Assembly: GCA_002344135.1 (NCBI GenBank)
Contig: DDTO01000004.1
Coordinates: 296,473-360,472, forward strand
DNA from: Chthonomonas sp. UBA2362
Lineage (GTDB): Bacteria; Armatimonadota; Fimbriimonadia; Fimbriimonadales; Fimbriimonadaceae
Length of the DNA stretch: 64,000 nt
Direction: 5' to 3'
In this document: in pieces, positions 60,406 through 64,000 of the stretch
Layout of the letters: every line of letters starts with the position of its first letter
Position numbering within the stretch: position 1 is the stretch's first letter
Program-made: the position numbers and the translations under genes
The notes under the pieces: generated by a model
The model's input: the letters and a program-made list of their open reading frames with translations, nothing else
Database searches by the model: none
What the model was told of the DNA's origin: nothing

Positions 60406-61905
60406 ATGCTGCCCATTCTGGCCCTGGCGCAGGCCGCCTATCTCGATACCATCCTCGACGATCCCGTGCTGCGGGGAGCTGTCGTGGCGACGTGCGTCAT
60501 GCGCGCCGATGGCACCGTCCTCTACCAAAGAAGCGCCGACCAGCGCATGATGCCTGCGAGCAACCAGAAAGTGGGCACCTGCCTGTTCGCCGCATCCGTG
60601 CTCGGGCTCGACTACCGCCCGAAGACGCGATTCTGGCGCCTCGCCGACCGGGTGGTGATCACGGCGGAAGGGGATCCCTCGCTGACCTTTGCCCAGTTGC
60701 GAGAAGTCGCCTCGCGACTGGGGTTGCCGCGCCGCCCCCTGCCCGTGCATCTGGCGCAACCCTACCGGCCGGGGTATCCGCCTTCCTGGGAATACGACGA
60801 CCTCCCCAACCGATACGCGGCGCCGATCACCGCCTTTTCCGCCGACCGCGCTGCCTTCGAAGTGTGGGCAGAGGGTGGACGCTTGCTCCAGTTACCGAAG
60901 GAACTAGGTCTTCGCGTCACGACGGTCGCCGCGCCGGGGTCGTCCCGGGTGGAATACGATCTGTTCGCCGCACGGCTGACGGTCTCGGGGACGCTGCCCC
61001 GGGCGAAGACGAGGTTGGAGACCCTCGCCCAGCGCGATCCCGACCTCGTTGCGGCGCGCCTCTTCGGCTCACCGGTGGTGCGGGGGGCCGCGCTGCCCTC
61101 CGAGCCGCCTACGCTGACCTTAGAGGGGCCGCCGCTCGTCGAGCTGATCCGAACCTGCCTGGTGGAGAGTTCAAATCACTATGCGGAAAACCTCCTCCTC
61201 ATTGCGGCCGCCCGGCTTCGCCCGACCCTCTCGGTCCTCAAGCCGTATCCGGAAGCCACCGACCTTCTCAAGCAGTTCCTGACGGAGACCGTTGGACTGG
61301 AACCGGGGGCGATTCGGGCGGACGACGGAAGCGGGCTGAGCCGGCATAACTGGGTGACGCCGCGCGCGATGTGCCGGATGCTTGCCTGGGCGGATGGCCA
61401 GCCCTGGGGGGAGGCGCTTCGATCCTGCCTCGCCTCACCGGGCAAGGGGACGCTGCGCTCCCGCCTGGCCGGCTCGTCGTTCGTGGGCAAGACGGGGACG
61501 CTCGACGGCGTGGTGGCGCTGAGCGGTTCGCTGCAGGTCGCTCCCCCTCCTCCCCTAGGGGAGGAGGGGGTCGGGGCGTGGAGGGCTGGAGCATTCCGAA
61601 CCGGACAGCATCTCCTCTGCGCGCGCGATCTCTCTCCATCCCCCTACCCCCTTCCTCTCGCAGGCGAAACGAAGGGGGAGCTTCGCCCGGCACCGCCCAC
61701 GCGAGGAGAGGGAGTAACAATCTCCTCTCCCGAGCGCCTGTACCTCAGCCTCATCGTGAACCATGGGATCGCGCCTGCGGCACAGCAACAGGAGGCGGTG
61801 GATCGGTTCGTCCGCGAAGTGGAGCGGCTGTGGACGGGTGTTACAGCCCCGCGAACCAGTCGTACCCCCGCGCGTGCCAGTAATCCAGCGGGGGCCGTTC
61901 GGTAA
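60406..61905 (+). CDS. dacB: D-alanyl-D-alanine carboxypeptidase/endopeptidase, PBP4 type, with in-frame insert
   Basis: This S13 penicillin-binding protein trims peptidoglycan cross-links in the periplasm. It has 499 residues. The Ser-x-x-Lys motif is SNQK (Ser52), Ser-x-Asn is SSN near 256 and Lys-Thr-Gly is KTG near 362. After GVVALSGSLQV, where the family continues directly to a last strand, a Pro/Gly-rich stretch of about 65 residues (379-443) intervenes; the strand ERLYLSLIVNHG follows. The extra DNA (61541-61735) contains a perfect 28-bp palindrome and reads like a short repetitive element. Only a short hydrophobic start serves as signal. The 3' end overlaps the convergent oxidoreductase gene by 65 bases. 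Confidence 0.85.
   Translation: MLPILALAQAAYLDTILDDPVLRGAVVATCVMRADGTVLYQRSADQRMMPASNQKVGTCLFAASVLGLDYRPKTRFWRLADRVVITAEGDPSLTFAQLREVASRLGLPRRPLPVHLAQPYRPGYPPSWEYDDLPNRYAAPITAFSADRAAFEVWAEGGRLLQLPKELGLRVTTVAAPGSSRVEYDLFAARLTVSGTLPRAKTRLETLAQRDPDLVAARLFGSPVVRGAALPSEPPTLTLEGPPLVELIRTCLVESSNHYAENLLLIAAARLRPTLSVLKPYPEATDLLKQFLTETVGLEPGAIRADDGSGLSRHNWVTPRAMCRMLAWADGQPWGEALRSCLASPGKGTLRSRLAGSSFVGKTGTLDGVVALSGSLQVAPPPPLGEEGVGAWRAGAFRTGQHLLCARDLSPSPYPLPLAGETKGELRPAPPTRGEGVTISSPERLYLSLIVNHGIAPAAQQQEAVDRFVREVERLWTGVTAPRTSRTPARASNPAGAVR
61541..61735 (+). repeat. Palindromic repetitive element inserted in frame in dacB
   Basis: The insert begins with a perfect 28-bp palindrome at 61543-61570 (arms CCCCCTCCTCCCC and its complement around TA). 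It continues with C/T-rich and G/A-rich stretches encoding SPSPYPLPLAGE and RGEG, the signature of small repeat elements found in many GC-rich genomes. Length is compatible with keeping the reading frame open. The boundaries are estimated. Confidence 0.65.
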
Positions 61906-62575
61906 ACCTGATCCTTCCGATCCGCTTGATCTGCTTGAAGCCGTACTTGACGGGCATCGCAAGGCGGAGCGGCGCGCCATGCCTGGGTTCCAGCGGACGC
62001 CCGTTCATCTCGTAGGCGAGAAGGGTCTGCGGATGGAGCGCGCTCGCTGCGTCCAGGGCCACTTGATAGCGCCCATCGGGGGTTTCCATCCCGACGAAGG
62101 GAGGAATCGTCGGGCTTCCTAGCGCGTCGAGGAGGTCCGTCATCCTTACCCCAGCGAAGGTCATGATCTGGCTCCAGCCTTCCACGCACATGAGCTCGGT
62201 CGTCTGCTCCGTGCGAGGCAGAGCGAGAAGGTCGTCGAGGGTGAGGAGGCGTTCTCCTCCGGGCAGGCCCTCGAGCCGGAGCCGCCAATCGGCGAGATTA
62301 AGGGGCGAGCGCAGTCCGATATCGCCGTTGAAACGGGCTCCGGCGAGGCTCGGCTCGAATGTTGGGGCCTGCGCACCCTCGCGGAACATTCTCTGCCAGA
62401 GCGCGCCGTTGAATCCGTTGACCGCGCGGAGCGGGGCAAGCATTCCGTCGGACCTGGGACTTCGCAGGATGGCTTGCCAAACGCCGACGGCTCCTCCGAG
62501 CGCGAGGCCGCCCCACAGGAAGCTTCGGCGCGACACCCGGCGCACCTCCTGCTCGAAGTCCGGATCGCGACTCAT
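61841..62575 (-). CDS. Molybdopterin-dependent oxidoreductase, sulfite oxidase/MsrP-like
   Basis: The 244-residue periplasmic enzyme has a twin-arginine-type signal (RRVSRRSFLWGGLALGGAVG). An oxidoreductase molybdopterin-binding domain follows, with NLADWRLRLEGLPGGERLLT, the molybdenum-ligand Cys in TELMCVEGWSQ, and HGAPLRLAMPVKYGFKQIKR. ATG 62575 overlaps the cytochrome b stop (ATGA), so the heme subunit gene comes first and feeds electrons to it. It could reduce methionine sulfoxide or another oxidised substrate. The 3' end runs 65 bases into dacB on the other strand. Confidence 0.85.
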   Translation of the reverse strand: MSRDPDFEQEVRRVSRRSFLWGGLALGGAVGVWQAILRSPRSDGMLAPLRAVNGFNGALWQRMFREGAQAPTFEPSLAGARFNGDIGLRSPLNLADWRLRLEGLPGGERLLTLDDLLALPRTEQTTELMCVEGWSQIMTFAGVRMTDLLDALGSPTIPPFVGMETPDGRYQVALDAASALHPQTLLAYEMNGRPLEPRHGAPLRLAMPVKYGFKQIKRIGRIRFTERPPLDYWHARGYDWFAGL

Positions 62576-63228
62576 GACTCTTCGACGACCTCCTTTCCGG
62601 TGATGATGGCGCGAAACGCGTTCCAGCCCGCGCGGATCACCTGTAGCACATGGACGACGATGAAGAGGACGAAAAGGCCGGTGATCCAGAAATGGATCCA
62701 CCGAGCACTCTGGTATCCGCCGAAGACGGCGGTCAGCCAGCTCAGCTGGACTGGCTTGTAGATCGCGAGGCCGGTTACCGTCGACAGGACGCCGAGGAGG
62801 ATCACACCGGAGTAGGCGAAGCGTTGGGCCGAATTGTATCCCTCAGCTTCCGGCGCGTTTCGGCGAAAGCGGAGATCGTCGAGGAACACACGCCAGGCTC
62901 CCTTCAGGGCGCCACGTCCGGGCGCTAGATGCCTCCACTGTTTGCTGAAGACGAGGTAGAGCACGTAGGCGGCGCCGTTGAGCACGAAGAGCCAAGCGAA
63001 CGTGAAGTGCCATGCCATCCCCTCCGCCAAGCGAAAGCGGAGGTTGAAGCGCTCGGCGAAGGCGGTGTCGAAGGCGTAGAGCGTCCAGTCCCCGACGCCG
63101 ATACGATAGACGCGGTTCGCGCCGTAGATGAGCAGCCCGCTCCAGATCATGACGAGGAGCACCGGGAAGTTGATCCAATGGAACCACCGGATCGCAAGCG
63201 AGTGCTTGGTTCTGAGAGCCTTGGGCAT
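62572..63228 (-). CDS. Cytochrome b561-type membrane subunit
   Basis: The 218-residue membrane protein has four to five helices and candidate heme-ligand His residues in IRWFHWINFPVLLVMIWSG, GMAWHFTFAWLFVLN and WIHFWITGLFVLFIVVHVLQ. It belongs to the di-heme cytochrome b/FdnI-like group that passes electrons from quinol to periplasmic oxidoreductases, here the molybdopterin enzyme that overlaps it by 4 bases. Start and length fit the family. Confidence 0.86.
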   Translation of the reverse strand: MPKALRTKHSLAIRWFHWINFPVLLVMIWSGLLIYGANRVYRIGVGDWTLYAFDTAFAERFNLRFRLAEGMAWHFTFAWLFVLNGAAYVLYLVFSKQWRHLAPGRGALKGAWRVFLDDLRFRRNAPEAEGYNSAQRFAYSGVILLGVLSTVTGLAIYKPVQLSWLTAVFGGYQSARWIHFWITGLFVLFIVVHVLQVIRAGWNAFRAIITGKEVVEES

Positions 63229-63304
63229 GGAACTCGCCAGTTCGAATTATGTCTAAAGCGCGGACGAGCCCGCGCACTTCGAAATAGCGGGCTAAGATGA
63301 GGGC

Positions 63305-64000
63305 TTGACGCCTCGGCATTCCTTTCACCTTTGGAAACCGCTCGCCGCCGCCAGCGGCGCAGGCGGCGTCTATCTCCTGCTAGGTGGCTTTCCAGAGAAT
63401 CAGCGGGCGGTGGGGACGATCTTCGCCGCGACGGTGGTCTTATGGGCAACGGAGGCGTTCCCCGTCGGCATCACCGCCCTCTTCGGGATGGTCATGCTCG
63501 CGCTTTTCGGCGGAGTAGGGGAAGATCGCGCCTTTGCCGGGTTAGGCGATCCGGTGATTCCACTCTTCATCGGGAGCTTGATCCTGGCCAAGGCGATGGA
63601 GGTGACTGGCCTGAGTAAGCGAGTGGCGCTTCGACTGCTCTCTCGCGACTGGCCGACCCGGAGCCCCGCCCGACTACTGCTCGCCCTGGGCGCGCTGACC
63701 GCGGGGGCGTCGCTCTTCCTCTCGAACACCGCGACCGTCGCCACGATGTTCCCGATCGCCCTGAGCGTATTGAAGGTCCTCGAGACCGAGGGTCCATCCC
63801 ACGGATTCGCAGCGGCCCTGATGCTTTCATTGACCTTCGCTGCAAACGTGACTGTCGGCACGCCCGTGGGGACGCCCCCCGACCTAATCGCCGTGGATCA
63901 GATCGATCAGGTCGCGCGAATCGATATCGGCTTCGTCGAATGGATGGCGTTCGGGATGCCGGTCACCCTCCTGATGCTGCTGGCGGTATGGGTTGGTGAT
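63305..64000 (+). CDS. Second DASS-family anion symporter, 3' end cut by the window
   Basis: The frame opens at a TTG (63305, preceded by GAGGGC) and is still open at the window end, giving 232 residues. It is a paralogue of the gene at 1635-3110: GVYLLLGGFPENQRAVGTIF, VLWATEAFPVGITALFG, GDPVIPLFIGSLILAKAME, and the Na+-site motif LFLSNTATVATMFPI, then TPVGTPPDLIAV. The substrate is unknown. No ATG is available near the start of similarity. Confidence 0.83.
   Translation, partial: MTPRHSFHLWKPLAAASGAGGVYLLLGGFPENQRAVGTIFAATVVLWATEAFPVGITALFGMVMLALFGGVGEDRAFAGLGDPVIPLFIGSLILAKAMEVTGLSKRVALRLLSRDWPTRSPARLLLALGALTAGASLFLSNTATVATMFPIALSVLKVLETEGPSHGFAAALMLSLTFAANVTVGTPVGTPPDLIAVDQIDQVARIDIGFVEWMAFGMPVTLLMLLAVWVGD

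Noticed and set aside
58993..60759. A 588-codon minus-strand frame over the TPR, VanZ-like, thioesterase and dacB genes
   Set aside because: The four plus-strand genes have family motifs and tight spacing; the antisense frame has none.

Overview
This 64 kb window is a GC-rich bacterial chromosome segment carrying about 55 genes. The best fit is an Armatimonadota (Fimbriimonadia-like) bacterium. This is inferred from the secreted proteins ending in dockerin-like DGDNEVxIGDY repeats, the abundant Sec and lipoprotein signals, the frequent ATGA/GTGA gene overlaps and the TTG/GTG starts. No rRNA or other taxonomic marker is present to prove it.

Layout. 1-1524: flagellar stator motA (5' cut) and motB. 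1635-3110: a DASS anion symporter; a second, cut by the window end, lies at 63305-64000. 3117-5869: secreted and lipoprotein genes, including a dockerin-tailed protein behind an 11-bp-phased operator-like repeat. 5986-11651: fumC, a formiminotransferase, fabI and a self-regulated tetR-SRPBCC-YHS operon with a visible operator. 12074-30900: a surface-protein block. It holds two very large STAND/TPR regulators (one with an adenylate cyclase head, one with a SARP/BTAD head), a HAF-repeat protein, two tandem peptidase-S74 fibre proteins, a third fibre protein, a seven-repeat propeller with dockerin tail, a broken fibre gene and one unrelated aminotransferase. 31403-35536: an NfeD-like protein and a large secreted GH13 amylase-family enzyme. 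35581-43587: tRNA-Asn, gyrA, the operon murA-mreB-small secreted protein, an XRE-TPR regulator with a lipoprotein, and tRNA-Cys. 43602-48569: a tightly overlapped operon of ECF sigma factor, putative anti-sigma, membrane protein and glnD. 48669-51146: DUF998-like membrane protein, degenerate thermonuclease-like protein and sialidase. 51184-52500: a patch of broken genes (FMN reductase with an in-frame TGA, a collapsed DUF433/DUF5615 toxin-antitoxin pair, a gene-start remnant, 63-bp coding repeats). 52499-54423: a NotI-like restriction endonuclease with an m4C-type methyltransferase. 54451-57445: an arsR-AHSA1 pair, a ribokinase-family kinase and a divergent McsB-like protein. 57513-61905: a TPR protein, VanZ-like protein, thioesterase and DacB carrying an in-frame repetitive insert. 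61841-63228: a molybdopterin oxidoreductase with its cytochrome b subunit.

How the parts may work together. The most distinctive region is 12-31 kb. Sec-exported, phage-tail-fibre-like proteins with a self-processing chaperone domain sit between two STAND-type signal integrators. Three separate arrays of 11-bp-spaced direct repeats, the geometry used by OmpR/PhoB and SARP winged-helix regulators, lie in front of genes for secreted dockerin or fibre proteins in or near this region. I infer a regulated surface-fibre or adhesion system; the sequence does not prove a function. Coordinates, motifs and lesions were read directly from the sequence. Family names come from remembered conserved motifs, with no database search.
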